A stretch of DNA of 64,000 nt, from the NCBI RefSeq assembly GCF_900143205.1, contig NZ_FRDH01000003.1, forward strand, positions 799,494 through 863,493, written 5' to 3'. The DNA comes from Butyrivibrio hungatei DSM 14810 (GTDB lineage Bacteria; Bacillota; Clostridia; Lachnospirales; Lachnospiraceae). A model generated the notes under the pieces. It did no database searches. It saw only the letters and a program-made list of their open reading frames with translations, and was not told where the DNA came from. Below, piece after piece: positions 55,073 to 63,992 of the stretch. How positions within the stretch are numbered: the first letter of the stretch is position 1; every line of letters begins with the position of its first letter. Position numbers and translations under genes: made by a program.

Positions 55073-56350
55073 TTATTTCTTAACAATAGATTCATAAACC
55101 TCAATGAGCCTCTCATAATTGGCAGTGGCGTCATGAGTCTCTCTTGCGTGTTTGCTGGCATTATCGCCATAAACCGCAGATATAACAGGTTCATCCCACA
55201 TGGAAATGATCTGGTCAGCAAGCATCTCTACATTGCCCTTATCAAACAAAAGTCCATCCTTGCCAGACTGAACAAGACTTGGGATTCCTCCTACATTTGC
55301 TGCAAGCAGCGGAACTCCCAGGAGCATCGCTTCTCCGACAGAATTTGGTGAATTCTCTACAACAGATGGACATACAAACAGACTGGCCTTAAGGAACTGT
55401 TCCTTCATCTCCACATCTGAAAGCATTCCTACCATCTTAACTTTTTTCTTGAGCTTATTCTTGGAAATAAGGCTCTTTATGTACTTACCATAGGCACTGG
55501 CACGCATAAAATAAGGATACTTGCTCTTACCCTTACCAATTATATTGTTTCCAGCCACATAAAGGTGTGCATCAGGGTATTTTTCAAGAATCTTTGGCAT
55601 CGCCTGAAGCATAAAATGGAAGCCCTTTAACGGATAGTCACCCTGAGACAGAAAAATGCTGTGAGGCTCCGCATTCTTTTCCTCCCACTTTCCTTCATAG
55701 AAGCAAGGTCTCATGGTCTCATTTATGTGATAATACTTAGCTTCGCTATTAATTTCCGAAGTGTATTTCCTGTCAAATTCCGTTCTACCGGTAATATTTC
55801 CAGCAAGCATGATGCATTCTCTCTCATGCTCAGCTCTTATCTTGTACTTTTCAACCTGCTGTAGAAGAGAATCCTCCTTTATCCTGTCTCTAAAGGTTGC
55901 TGAATTCTGCACCTCAGCAGGAATATCAGCCATATACTCCTTTGCAATTACTCCGCAAATTCCCTGTATTCCTAAAAGAACTCTGTCAGGATTGCCAAAA
56001 GCTCTAAGTAATGCAAGAGAATGAGGAAATTCTGTTCCAAATATATGAACAATGTCAGGCTTAAAATCGTCCAAAATGACATGCAATCTATTCTCAAGCT
56101 TTCCATCATATACTTCAGGATGATCAAGATCCTCGTAAAAGCTATAATAAGTCACACCATCTATCTCTTCCTTAACATCGGGTTTATCAAAAGGAAAGCA
56201 TATAGCAAGTGTTATTTTATTATCCTTTGCATTATGCAACTTCTCAAGGCATCCTGTAAGCCATCCCTCTCTCACAGAAAAAGGAATTCCATGTGCTTTC
56301 GCATAAGCAGGAAGCATGATGTTGCAAAGCCATAGTATCTTCAAATTCAT
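55073..56350 (-). CDS. GT4 glycosyltransferase
   Basis: 425 residues, GT-B fold. NLKILWLCNIMLPAYAKAHG opens the acceptor half and IVHIFGTEFPHSLALL its core. The donor half has SQGDYPLKGFHFMLQAMP, YVAGNNIIGKGKS and the E-x7-E motif in ENSPNSVGEAMLLG. The start overlaps the stop of the GT2 gene upstream (ATGA). No membrane helix. One of the repeat-unit transferases of the first block, with unknown donor. Confidence 0.88.
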   Translation of the reverse strand: MNLKILWLCNIMLPAYAKAHGIPFSVREGWLTGCLEKLHNAKDNKITLAICFPFDKPDVKEEIDGVTYYSFYEDLDHPEVYDGKLENRLHVILDDFKPDIVHIFGTEFPHSLALLRAFGNPDRVLLGIQGICGVIAKEYMADIPAEVQNSATFRDRIKEDSLLQQVEKYKIRAEHERECIMLAGNITGRTEFDRKYTSEINSEAKYYHINETMRPCFYEGKWEEKNAEPHSIFLSQGDYPLKGFHFMLQAMPKILEKYPDAHLYVAGNNIIGKGKSKYPYFMRASAYGKYIKSLISKNKLKKKVKMVGMLSDVEMKEQFLKASLFVCPSVVENSPNSVGEAMLLGVPLLAANVGGIPSLVQSGKDGLLFDKGNVEMLADQIISMWDEPVISAVYGDNASKHARETHDATANYERLIEVYESIVKK

Positions 56351-57240
56351 TTCTCCTTTTTGCCGCTTCTAAGTCTATAAGCAGCATTCTTTATAGCATT
56401 GTAACCACCGGCAGTTACTTTATTTGAAGCCACAAAAGTTCTGAGCTTGGATAATGTAAGGACACGTAAAAGGTCATACTTTCTGATCTGCGCCCCTGTC
56501 AGATAGAGCTTTATTATCTCTCTTCTTTCATCCTCAGAAATCTTCTTGTTCTGATCTGAATAGCCACCGCCTTCATAATTAGAAATGATCACTGGCATGT
56601 ACACAGGTACCGCCTTTTCTCTATAAAAGCATCTAAGGAACTGCTCATAGTCAGCTCTGACTTTGTATCGAAGGTCAAATGGGTTCTTGTAAATAAGTCT
56701 CTCATCATAAAAGCAAGCCTGATGAGAAGGAACGTTTCGATAACATGCGTAATCGTCAATCCTAGGATTGGAAGCTACTTTAGTGCCTGTTGTGATTTCA
56801 AAAATATCGCCATAATAAATGGAGGAAATTGTAGTTCCTTCTTTACTCTGGTTCTTGGTAATGAACTCATGAACATTTCTAAGGACATTTTCATCCTTAA
56901 AAGTATCACCGCAATTTAAGAAAAAGATATATGACGGTGATTCGCCAGCCTGAATATCTGAAGCCTTTTCTGCAAGATATGAGGTTGCAATATTCATACC
57001 ATGATATATTCCGCTATCACAGCTCTCTATAAGAAGTATCTTATCCTTGCTCTCTTCGAAGTCATCAGTCACTTCAAACTTAGCCTTAAGCTTATCAATC
57101 GACCCATCTGTAGACATTCCATCTTTTACCAGGATGCGGTAATTTGTATAGCTCTGCTTCTTGATACTTTCGATAGTCTCGATCAGCTTTTTACCCGGAT
57201 TATATGAAACTACTATTATGTTAAAAAAAGGTCTTTTCAT
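56347..57240 (-). CDS. Family 2 glycosyltransferase
   Basis: 297 residues. FNIIVVSYNPGKKLIETIESI, VKDGMSTDGSIDKL and YIFFLNCGDTFKDENV define a GT2 enzyme of the WfgS/WbbB-like subgroup in which the DXD is replaced by NCGD. SHQACFYDERLIYK is another subgroup motif. The basic C-terminus may touch the membrane. It lies between the EpsG-type polymerase gene (11 bases) and a GT4 gene. Donor unknown. Confidence 0.87.
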   Translation of the reverse strand: MKRPFFNIIVVSYNPGKKLIETIESIKKQSYTNYRILVKDGMSTDGSIDKLKAKFEVTDDFEESKDKILLIESCDSGIYHGMNIATSYLAEKASDIQAGESPSYIFFLNCGDTFKDENVLRNVHEFITKNQSKEGTTISSIYYGDIFEITTGTKVASNPRIDDYACYRNVPSHQACFYDERLIYKNPFDLRYKVRADYEQFLRCFYREKAVPVYMPVIISNYEGGGYSDQNKKISEDERREIIKLYLTGAQIRKYDLLRVLTLSKLRTFVASNKVTAGGYNAIKNAAYRLRSGKKEK

Positions 57241-57251
57241 CCGAAACCTCC

Positions 57252-58364
57252 TTAATATCCTCTCTCAGACAGAGTAAGTGGCATATCGTCAAACAAGATT
57301 GACTGATATGGCAAAATCCTAACTCCATCATCAGGAGCTTTCTTCATGTAAATTGCAAAATATAATAAACATCCTAAAACTGCTGCAATCTTGACCCACT
57401 TACGTATCCTGTCATCCTTGATATGGAGTATAAGTGCTGGAACAAACAGTATATGAGTTACTGTCAGATAGTACCCGATCCTTGAGATGATAGGAAGAAA
57501 TGATCCAAACACATAAAGGGCAAGCGCCATGAGATTGCAGTAGAAATAGAACAGGTAGGTTCTATTTTCTTTAACCACATTCTTAAACAATATAAGAGAG
57601 AAAATAAGTATAGCTGCGCATCTGGCAATATTAACCTCGCTTGTTCCGCCTGTCAGGTACTCTGTATCTTTGTAGGAAGGATACAAGAACACCACTATCT
57701 TCAAATACAGATCCTGTAAAAAAAGACATGAAACGCAGAAAAAGCCAGCTGCAATATACATCCATCTCTTCCACTTCATCCTTGCTATAGGATAAAGCAC
57801 CAGAACAACTAAAAGTGATTTATGGAAAAGTGCACCAATAAGTACCACCATCAAAAATCTTGGCCAGTCTTTTGCCATTACAAACTTAATGGAATACAGC
57901 GCCAATCCTAAAGCCAAATAATAACGCACGGTACTGATGGACTGGAAATAATAGCCAAGAAGCATGAACATCATAAAGCTAAAAGTGAACCACTCGCTCT
58001 GATCCCATATCGCCTTCATAAAAAATAAGATAGTAAAGAAAGCAATAACAGCAAAGACCAAAATATAATTTTCAAAGCCGCTAAGATAATAGATCACATA
58101 TGTAAGCGCATTAAATCCTGCCTCCGTAGGAACATAGGCTCTTGAGTACACCAGATGCATAAATTCGACATACTTGGCATAGTCATTTCCTACATTTACA
58201 CGTAGCGCAGACACCCAAAATAAGCATGAGAATATGATAACAATTGCTACTGTATTAACAACATTCTGCCTTTTTACCTGTCCATAGCATATATTAAATT
58301 GTGTTTTTCTCACAAGCATTGCTGTTAAAAGAACAACCGCTGTAAGTGGCAAATATACTATCAT
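57252..58364 (-). CDS. EpsG family polysaccharide polymerase
   Basis: 370 residues, about 10 membrane helices. The pattern RVNVGNDYAKYVEFMH after the second helix, then EAGFNALTYVIYYLSG and MKAIWDQSEW, is the EpsG signature; EpsG acts as the Wzy-like polymerase in Bacillus-type exopolysaccharide loci. Its position beside Wzz-like and WbaP-like genes supports a Wzy-dependent route. It ends where the GT2 gene begins, with no gap. This is one of three polymerase-like proteins in the window. Confidence 0.88.
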   Translation of the reverse strand: MIVYLPLTAVVLLTAMLVRKTQFNICYGQVKRQNVVNTVAIVIIFSCLFWVSALRVNVGNDYAKYVEFMHLVYSRAYVPTEAGFNALTYVIYYLSGFENYILVFAVIAFFTILFFMKAIWDQSEWFTFSFMMFMLLGYYFQSISTVRYYLALGLALYSIKFVMAKDWPRFLMVVLIGALFHKSLLVVLVLYPIARMKWKRWMYIAAGFFCVSCLFLQDLYLKIVVFLYPSYKDTEYLTGGTSEVNIARCAAILIFSLILFKNVVKENRTYLFYFYCNLMALALYVFGSFLPIISRIGYYLTVTHILFVPALILHIKDDRIRKWVKIAAVLGCLLYFAIYMKKAPDDGVRILPYQSILFDDMPLTLSERGY

Positions 58365-59174
58365 TTATACCTTCTTTAAAGTCTTGGCATGTTTGATGCC
58401 CTGATTTAACAAATGGTAACTTTTAAATAATCCTTTTTCGACGCACATGGTTTTTCTGTTGTTAAACAGATATCTAAAACCAAGAATGCTAGCAAATGAT
58501 CCATACAAAAAGTGATATAAGACACCTCTGTCATAAAAAAACTTATCTGTGTAACCATTAAACCATGTAGACTCACCTGAAACTTCATGTCCAAGTGCTA
58601 CTGTGGTCCTATATAATGACAGTCCTGACTTTAAACAGTCATGTAAAAAGAGACTATCTTCTCCATTCATGTATGGAGCTCCGCCACCAAATAATAAAGA
58701 ATACTTAACTCCGCTACTGACAAGCTTGTCTCTTCTAGCGCAGATGGCGTAAGCGGGATATCTTCCGTAGTTCTTCCATGTTACTTTTGCAAAGTCTTCA
58801 TTCCAGTATGTCTCTCTGCCTTCCTGAGCCCTTACATTGAACATGATCACATCAGCTTCTGGGTGATCATCGAATTCTTTTATGATCTTTTCAGCATATC
58901 CCTTATCATAAACAATATCATCATCAGCAAACTGGATAATCTCATGGTCTGCGTTTTCTAGAGCAGTGTTTCTGGATAGACCAACACCTTTTTCTTTTCT
59001 GCCGATCACTTTGACTGTGTGACCATTTTGCTGAAACTCTTCCTCGTAATTATCTCCATCAGTTTTAATGAACTGATTGACTAAAATAGCGTCAGACTCA
59101 ATATTCATTTGTTCCAGTAGACTTTTACAATCTTTGTCCACTGCTGATATCAGCATTTGAAGTCTTTTGCTCAT
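58365..59174 (-). CDS. GT2-like (GT-A) glycosyltransferase
   Basis: About 269 residues from the ATG at 59172-59174 with GGAAG upstream; GTG or ATG starts at 59189 or 59186 would add up to five residues. LQMLISAVDKDCKSLLEQM and VIGRKEKGVGLSRNTALENA fit a GT-A subgroup common in Firmicute capsule loci; the metal site is FADDDIVYDKGY. FGGGAPYMNGEDSLFLHDCL is a conserved acceptor-side stretch. No helix is obvious. It sits between the Wzz-like and EpsG-type genes. Specificity unknown. Confidence 0.83.
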   Translation of the reverse strand: MSKRLQMLISAVDKDCKSLLEQMNIESDAILVNQFIKTDGDNYEEEFQQNGHTVKVIGRKEKGVGLSRNTALENADHEIIQFADDDIVYDKGYAEKIIKEFDDHPEADVIMFNVRAQEGRETYWNEDFAKVTWKNYGRYPAYAICARRDKLVSSGVKYSLLFGGGAPYMNGEDSLFLHDCLKSGLSLYRTTVALGHEVSGESTWFNGYTDKFFYDRGVLYHFLYGSFASILGFRYLFNNRKTMCVEKGLFKSYHLLNQGIKHAKTLKKV

Positions 59175-59185
59175 ATTATCTTCCA

Positions 59186-60286
59186 TCACTTTATTCTGTA
59201 GTATCTTCTAAGGAATCCCGCATCAGCTCTAACCAGAATAATTCCAAGCACAGGACATTCATGTTTCTTTAGCTGAGCTATAATATGTTCGCTCATGCTT
59301 CCACATCTTTTTCCCGCTGGAACTGTAAGAATAACACCATCAGATGCACCGATCTTTCTGTAGTTATCAAGCACATTTCCAGGAATTTCCATGGCTGTTA
59401 CTTTATCTAACTGGCTATCAAAGCCGCTTCCTAATGCCTTTTTAAGTGAATCCAGATCCTTTTTGGAATTCTCGGCATCTTTTACGCTGTCTGAAGCAAT
59501 CAGCACAACTCTCTCCGCACCAGCAATATATTTCTCATAAGCTGCCTGCAATTCGTTCTTGAAGAAAGCGTCCTTTGAATTATTTTCAAAAAGCACTCCA
59601 AGTACCGGCAATTTATATCTCTTTTCGCAGTCCTCAGGAACATAGACCGAATCGTCAAGGGCATCTACTAGCAAAAGAACTAAAATAGCCGCTACTGCAA
59701 AAAGAACCGCCCCAAAGATCACAGCAACAAAAGTCCTATCTGTGTAGGTCACAAGAGCAGAATCTGTCTTGCCAATAAGCTTGATCGAATCAAACGCCTC
59801 ATTGGTATTTCCATAATTTACCAACGCCTCATCGATTGCATCTGTTATCAAATCAGTATCTTCCTGACTATTGTTTGTAACAGTCACCAAAAGGAGCCTT
59901 ACATCTGAAGGAATCTCTGCTTTTACAGAATCAATAACTTCCTGCTCTGAAATCTGTTCCTTTGATACTCCAGCCTTTTGCAGATTATCCATAGCAACTG
60001 GCAAAATATCATCGGTAGACATGAGCGAGTTCCAAGTAAATGCATTGTAATAGTCAACCAAAGTTCCTGCCTGCTCATCATAAGCAAACTTAATGTAGAG
60101 CTTGGACTCTGTGCTATAGCTTCTGGCAGGGCCAAAAGTAACGTTCACAAGAGTATATATTCCGCCGCATAAAAGTGCTCCCACCAATGCCGCCAGCGGA
60201 ATGATCCATATTTTTTTGATAAGCCTTAAATAAAAGCTCCTTAAATTAAGTTCTTCATCCATATGTCTCTGAAATGTTCTGTCCAT
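59186..60286 (-). CDS. Wzz-type chain-length protein with degenerate BY-kinase tail
   Basis: About 366 residues from the ATG at 60284-60286, which has GGAG seven bases upstream; an ATG two codons earlier is only one base from it. Helix one (about 27-50), an outer domain with FTWNSLMSTDDILPVAM, and helix two (about 185-210) make a standard Wzz/CapA unit. Residues from about 250 resemble the cytoplasmic tyrosine autokinase of CpsD/Wzc, but RVVLIASDSVKDAENSKKD stands where Walker A (GKS) should be, and no Tyr-rich tail follows. The tail is therefore probably an inactive scaffold. It sits next to the initiating transferase gene. Confidence 0.85.
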   Translation of the reverse strand: MDRTFQRHMDEELNLRSFYLRLIKKIWIIPLAALVGALLCGGIYTLVNVTFGPARSYSTESKLYIKFAYDEQAGTLVDYYNAFTWNSLMSTDDILPVAMDNLQKAGVSKEQISEQEVIDSVKAEIPSDVRLLLVTVTNNSQEDTDLITDAIDEALVNYGNTNEAFDSIKLIGKTDSALVTYTDRTFVAVIFGAVLFAVAAILVLLLVDALDDSVYVPEDCEKRYKLPVLGVLFENNSKDAFFKNELQAAYEKYIAGAERVVLIASDSVKDAENSKKDLDSLKKALGSGFDSQLDKVTAMEIPGNVLDNYRKIGASDGVILTVPAGKRCGSMSEHIIAQLKKHECPVLGIILVRADAGFLRRYYRIK

Positions 60287-60309
60287 AAGCATTCTCCAGA
60301 ATGATAATC

Positions 60310-61710
60310 TTACTTCTGCGCTGTTGTCTGATTCTCATCAACACCTTCTGTGCTGTCTGGTGTAAACAGTATCTTTACTGTAAGCAGCATAAGCTTGATA
60401 TCAAGCCAAATTGAATAATTTTCAATATATGTAAGATCAAGCTTTAATTTATCATAAGGTGTAGTATTGTATTTTCCATAAACCTGCGCATATCCTGCAA
60501 GTCCAGCCTTCACTTTCATTCTGAAAGCAAATTCAGGCATATCTTCAAGATACTGCTCTATGATCTCTGGTCTCTCAGGTCTTGGTCCAATGAATGTCAT
60601 GTCACCAACCAGGATATTAAAGAGCTGTGGAAGCTCATCAATTCTGCATGAACGTATGAACTTGCCAATCGGAGTTATTCTTGAATCGTTCTTGGATGCA
60701 AGTCTTGCAACTCCATCTTTTTCAGCATCAACGCTCATACTTCTAAACTTCATGATCTTGAACTCTCGTCTGTTGATAGTGCATCTAACCTGTTTGTAAA
60801 GCACAGGACCACCATCATATGCCTTGATGATGATAGCAGTGATCAGCATTATTGGTGAAGAAAGTATAATCAGTATCAAAGAAAGCAGTATGTCGAAAGC
60901 TCTTTTTATTGCTCTTTGTTCAACCTTGATAGCATATTCCCTAAGTAAGAGAACCGGTGTATCAAAAAGATGAAGCTGAGTAGATCCCTTTAATAGTACA
61001 TCTGTGATCTTTGGCATTACATAGATTCTGATATTACGACCATAGCAGTACTTAACAAGACCATTTCTATACTCACTAGGAACATCCCAGATAATGACGC
61101 CATCATAATCTCCAAGGCACTCTTTGTAGACATTTTCAATGCCTTCAGATATATTCATCTGTTTGATGATCCTGTATTTATCTTTTCTGGTATTGAACTT
61201 GCGAATAATGTCATCTGCAGCAAATTTACCATTAACAAGAAGAAGATTCCTTGGCGGGAATATCATTCGATAAATGGCATTTGTGGCATAGGCCCATGCA
61301 AAAGACAAAACAAGCTGAATTCCAAATATCTCCAACATTGGAAGCACTGGAACAAGCCAGTTTCTCAAAAGAGCTATCTGGAAATATGAAATGAAGTTCG
61401 CCATAAATAATGCGAAGATCTGTGAAAAGAACACATCCATAGGCTTAAGATATCCAATCTTAAGACCTCCATATGTGTTTGAAAAGAATAAAAGCAATAT
61501 GAAATAGATTGCTAAAATAAGCAAATGTCCGCGGAAGTAAAGCTTAAGTCCACTTCCAAGATTATATCCGTCAACGCTGATACGATTGGCAGAAACTATT
61601 GGATAATATGTCTTAAACCAAAACCAGGCGTATACAGCTGTCTGCACGCACAGTCCAATAAATCCAAGGAATAAAACAAGGATTCTTTTTACTGATTCTA
61701 CGTGTTTCAT
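60310..61710 (-). CDS. WbaP/WcaJ-type polyprenyl glycosylphosphotransferase (initiating enzyme)
   Basis: 466 residues, the usual size of the large enzymes. Five N-terminal helices occupy about 10-150, a Rossmann-like middle domain follows (LLLVNGKFAADDIIRKF, VIIWDVPSEYRNGLVKYC), and the C-terminal catalytic part has GPVLYKQVRCTINRREF, MKFRSM, CRIDELPQLFNIL with the Asp-Glu dyad, and GPRPERPE. It transfers phospho-glucose, phospho-galactose or a similar unit to undecaprenyl phosphate to begin the first glycan of the operon. It is distinct from the small PglC-like enzyme at 24780-25406. Confidence 0.94.
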   Translation of the reverse strand: MKHVESVKRILVLFLGFIGLCVQTAVYAWFWFKTYYPIVSANRISVDGYNLGSGLKLYFRGHLLILAIYFILLLFFSNTYGGLKIGYLKPMDVFFSQIFALFMANFISYFQIALLRNWLVPVLPMLEIFGIQLVLSFAWAYATNAIYRMIFPPRNLLLVNGKFAADDIIRKFNTRKDKYRIIKQMNISEGIENVYKECLGDYDGVIIWDVPSEYRNGLVKYCYGRNIRIYVMPKITDVLLKGSTQLHLFDTPVLLLREYAIKVEQRAIKRAFDILLSLILIILSSPIMLITAIIIKAYDGGPVLYKQVRCTINRREFKIMKFRSMSVDAEKDGVARLASKNDSRITPIGKFIRSCRIDELPQLFNILVGDMTFIGPRPERPEIIEQYLEDMPEFAFRMKVKAGLAGYAQVYGKYNTTPYDKLKLDLTYIENYSIWLDIKLMLLTVKILFTPDSTEGVDENQTTAQK

Positions 61711-61728
61711 ATGATCCCCTTTTAGCTA

Positions 61729-62475
61729 TCAGATTCTCCTAAGAGTTGCTCTGACAGCCCATCCTCCAAAATAAAATAATGATTCAAATACAGAGAGATC
61801 TGCAATATTTCTATACAAAAACCATATTCTCTCTATGGCCAAAAGCTTATTTGATGAAAGCGATTTGGCTGGTCTACGGTAAATAGCAAGATTCTCATCC
61901 ATTCCGTAAGCAATGATCCCGCTCTTTAATATTCTCCACCAAGTGGCAGTGTCCTCACTTGGAACCATAGGCATGTGGATGATCTCCATGTCTATCTTCT
62001 CAGTGTCAAACATAACAGTTGTTGTGAAAATAACCGTTCTTGACAGTGCCTGTCTAAAGTTAAGCGTTTTAGGAGCGTGCACGACCTTACCTGTTGGTCT
62101 TGCTTCTTCATCTCCAAACTCATAGGAATGAAAAGAAAAAGCGGCTCCAGTTTTTTCCATGAAAGCAATCTGTTTTTCAAGCTTATCTGCTTGCCATACA
62201 TCGTCTGCATCCAAAAAAGCTATGTATCTGCCGATTGCTGCGTCGATTCCTGTGTTTCTAGCAGCTGCGGCGCCTTCATTTCTCTCTTTTTTGATTAGTT
62301 TGATCCTCTTTGCCTGAGAAGATATCAGTTCTTCAATATATTCAGCGCTTCCATCCCTTGAGCAGTCATCAACCAGAATAAGTTCCCAGTCTTTATAAGT
62401 CTGAGCTTCCACCATTTCTATGGTCTTTGCTATGTATTTTTTTGCATTATAGACAGGAACAACAATACTTACCAT
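61729..62475 (-). CDS. Family 2 glycosyltransferase
   Basis: 248 residues. VSIVVPVYNAKKYIAKTIEM, VDDCSRDGSAEYI and the metal site FLDADDVWQADKLEKQ near 92-107 define the GT2 domain. PMVPSEDTATWWRILKSG is the conserved acceptor stretch of short enzymes such as EpsE/CpsI. The start shares a base with the stop of the GtrB-like gene (TAATG). It is the second gene of the operon and probably adds the second sugar. Donor unknown. Confidence 0.9.
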   Translation of the reverse strand: MVSIVVPVYNAKKYIAKTIEMVEAQTYKDWELILVDDCSRDGSAEYIEELISSQAKRIKLIKKERNEGAAAARNTGIDAAIGRYIAFLDADDVWQADKLEKQIAFMEKTGAAFSFHSYEFGDEEARPTGKVVHAPKTLNFRQALSRTVIFTTTVMFDTEKIDMEIIHMPMVPSEDTATWWRILKSGIIAYGMDENLAIYRRPAKSLSSNKLLAIERIWFLYRNIADLSVFESLFYFGGWAVRATLRRI

Positions 62476-63407
62476 TATAATTCCTCTTTAACAATGTATA
62501 ATGGACGCTTCTTGACCTCAAGATAAGTCTTGGACAGATACTGTCCCACAATACCGATGCAAAACAGCTGTACGCCGCTAACAAGTGAAATAATACATAC
62601 AAGTGAAGGCCATCCACTTGTAGGGTCTCCAAACATGAGCTTTCTAACAATAATGAAGATTATGAATATAAAAGCAAGCAAGCAGAACAGCACACCCATA
62701 AATGATGCAATTGCAAGTGGTGCTGTTGAAAATGCAACTATTCCGTCAAGAGCATAGAGGAAAAGCTTCCAGAAAGACCACTTAGTCTCACCTTTTTGTC
62801 TCTCAACATTCTCAAATTCAATCCATTTATTCTTAAAGCCCACCCATCCAAAGATTCCTTTAGAAAAGCGGTTGTACTCGCCCATAGAAAGGACTGCATC
62901 CACAAATTGTCTGGTCATAAGTCTGTAGTCTCTTGCACCATCAACAATCTCAGTCTTGGACATCCTGTTGATGATCCTGTAGAACATTCTTGCAAAGAAT
63001 GACCTGATAGGAGGCTCTCCTTTTCTGCTGACTCTTCTGGTGGCTACGCTGTCATAACCATCATTCACGATTGCTTCATACATCTGTGGTAAAAGAGCTG
63101 GTGGATCCTGAAGGTCGCAGTCCATGATCGCAACAAAATCGCCCTTTGCTCTCTCAAGACCAGCTATCATAGCAGACTCTTTTCCAAAGTTTCTTGAGAA
63201 GTTGATAAGATGAACTCTCTCATCTCTCTCATGAAGCTTTTTTACTTCTGCTACTGTGCCATCCTTAGAACCATCATTTACATATATGATTTCCATATCC
63301 ACATCATGGGACTTAAAATAAGCCTCATTTTTTAGAAGCTCATCATAAAAATCCACAATATTCTCCTGCTCATTGTAGCAAGGTACTATTATGCTCAAAA
63401 TTTTCAT
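62475..63407 (-). CDS. GtrB/DPM1-like polyprenyl-phosphate glycosyltransferase
   Basis: About 310 residues from the ATG at 63405-63407 (MKILSIIVPCYNEQENI), with GGAG upstream; a TTG seven codons earlier is less likely. VNDGSKDGTVAEV and MDCDLQDPPALLPQM are the GT2 motifs, and two C-terminal helices (about 228-300) match GtrB/YkoT. It makes an undecaprenyl-phosphate sugar. It is the first gene after a strong promoter, so the operon very likely begins here. GT-C proteins at 50077 and 52637 are the nearest possible users of its product. Confidence 0.93.
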   Translation of the reverse strand: MKILSIIVPCYNEQENIVDFYDELLKNEAYFKSHDVDMEIIYVNDGSKDGTVAEVKKLHERDERVHLINFSRNFGKESAMIAGLERAKGDFVAIMDCDLQDPPALLPQMYEAIVNDGYDSVATRRVSRKGEPPIRSFFARMFYRIINRMSKTEIVDGARDYRLMTRQFVDAVLSMGEYNRFSKGIFGWVGFKNKWIEFENVERQKGETKWSFWKLFLYALDGIVAFSTAPLAIASFMGVLFCLLAFIFIIFIIVRKLMFGDPTSGWPSLVCIISLVSGVQLFCIGIVGQYLSKTYLEVKKRPLYIVKEEL

Positions 63408-63463
63408 GTGCAAATCTCCACGCGTCAATTATCTGATTGCATAGTAAGGCAATCCTACCCAAT

Positions 63464-63492
63464 ATTTTACACTTATTGCCCAAGTCTTTCAA
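63464..63492 (-). promoter_or_regulatory. Main operon promoter (sigma-70 type)
   Basis: On the minus strand TTGAAA (63487-63492) and TAAAAT (63464-63469) are separated by exactly 17 bases. The start of transcription would be near 63456, leaving a leader of about 50 bases before the first ATG (63407). Both boxes match five of six consensus bases. This is the best promoter seen in the window and stands before the first gene of the run. Confidence 0.75.
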
Positions 63493-63530
63493 CGAACAGT
63501 TACCATTCACAGTTTGGGGATAGCCGCTGG

Positions 63531-63584
63531 CTAGTTCACTGGGGTCGCGCCCTGCCACTGCCTAGTCTAGCTAAGTGGGGCCGC
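63531..63584. repeat. Imperfect direct repeat in GC-rich block
   Basis: CTAGTTCACTGGGGTCGC (63531-63548) and CTAGCTAAGTGGGGCCGC (63567-63584) match at 14 of 18 bases and sit in a 75-base GC-rich block inside an AT-rich intergenic region. Small hairpins such as AGCC-GCT-GGCT near 63522-63532 occur within it. Function unknown. Confidence 0.5.
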
Positions 63585-63740
63585 CAGCCTAAAGTTTGTT
63601 TTTGTTCATCCTTTGGATTTTTATGTTCATGGCATTATATTTCTTTCTTTAAATTCTTTGAAACAAACTCGCCTTTGATTGCCATTTTTTGCATGTAAAG
63701 TTTTGGGTTTGAACGATTTCAAAAAAACGCCATTTTCTTA

Positions 63741-63992
63741 TGCTCATAAGCAGCTTTTGAAACGCATGCGGTTTGCGTTGTTTGAAGCAGGGCGATAAGA
63801 ATTTATAATAAGTGGTCACGCCCGCTTTAGGCGGGCTTTGTAAACAGGAATAAGAGGTGACTCTGCAAGCTAGCTTGCGAGATCACCTCTTTTCCTGTTA
63901 TGGGAGCGTAGCTCCAATGACCACTTATTATAAATTCCGCCCTGCAAGTTTATAGCAAGAGCATGCGTATTAAAACAAAAGCTGCATGAGCA
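63741..63992. repeat. Palindrome C: 252-base cloverleaf-like inverted repeat
   Basis: The outermost stem pairs 63741-63758 with 63977-63992 (two-base bulge), then 63762-63769 with 63961-63968. The main stem pairs 63787-63794 with 63938-63945 and, as 19 perfect base pairs, 63800-63818 with 63918-63936. Inside it are three arms: a hairpin at 63820-63836 (GCCCGC stem), a long arm 63843-63860 with 63883-63899 capped by the perfect palindrome GCAAGCTAGCTTGC (63865-63878), and a hairpin GGAGCGTAGCTCC (63903-63915). The arms and their order resemble palindromes A and B. It continues to near the window edge. Confidence 0.9.

Noticed and set aside
63408..63698. A 96-residue plus-strand frame upstream of the operon
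   Set aside because: It runs across the promoter and the GC-rich block, has odd composition, no ribosome binding site and no recognisable domain, so it is taken as noncoding.
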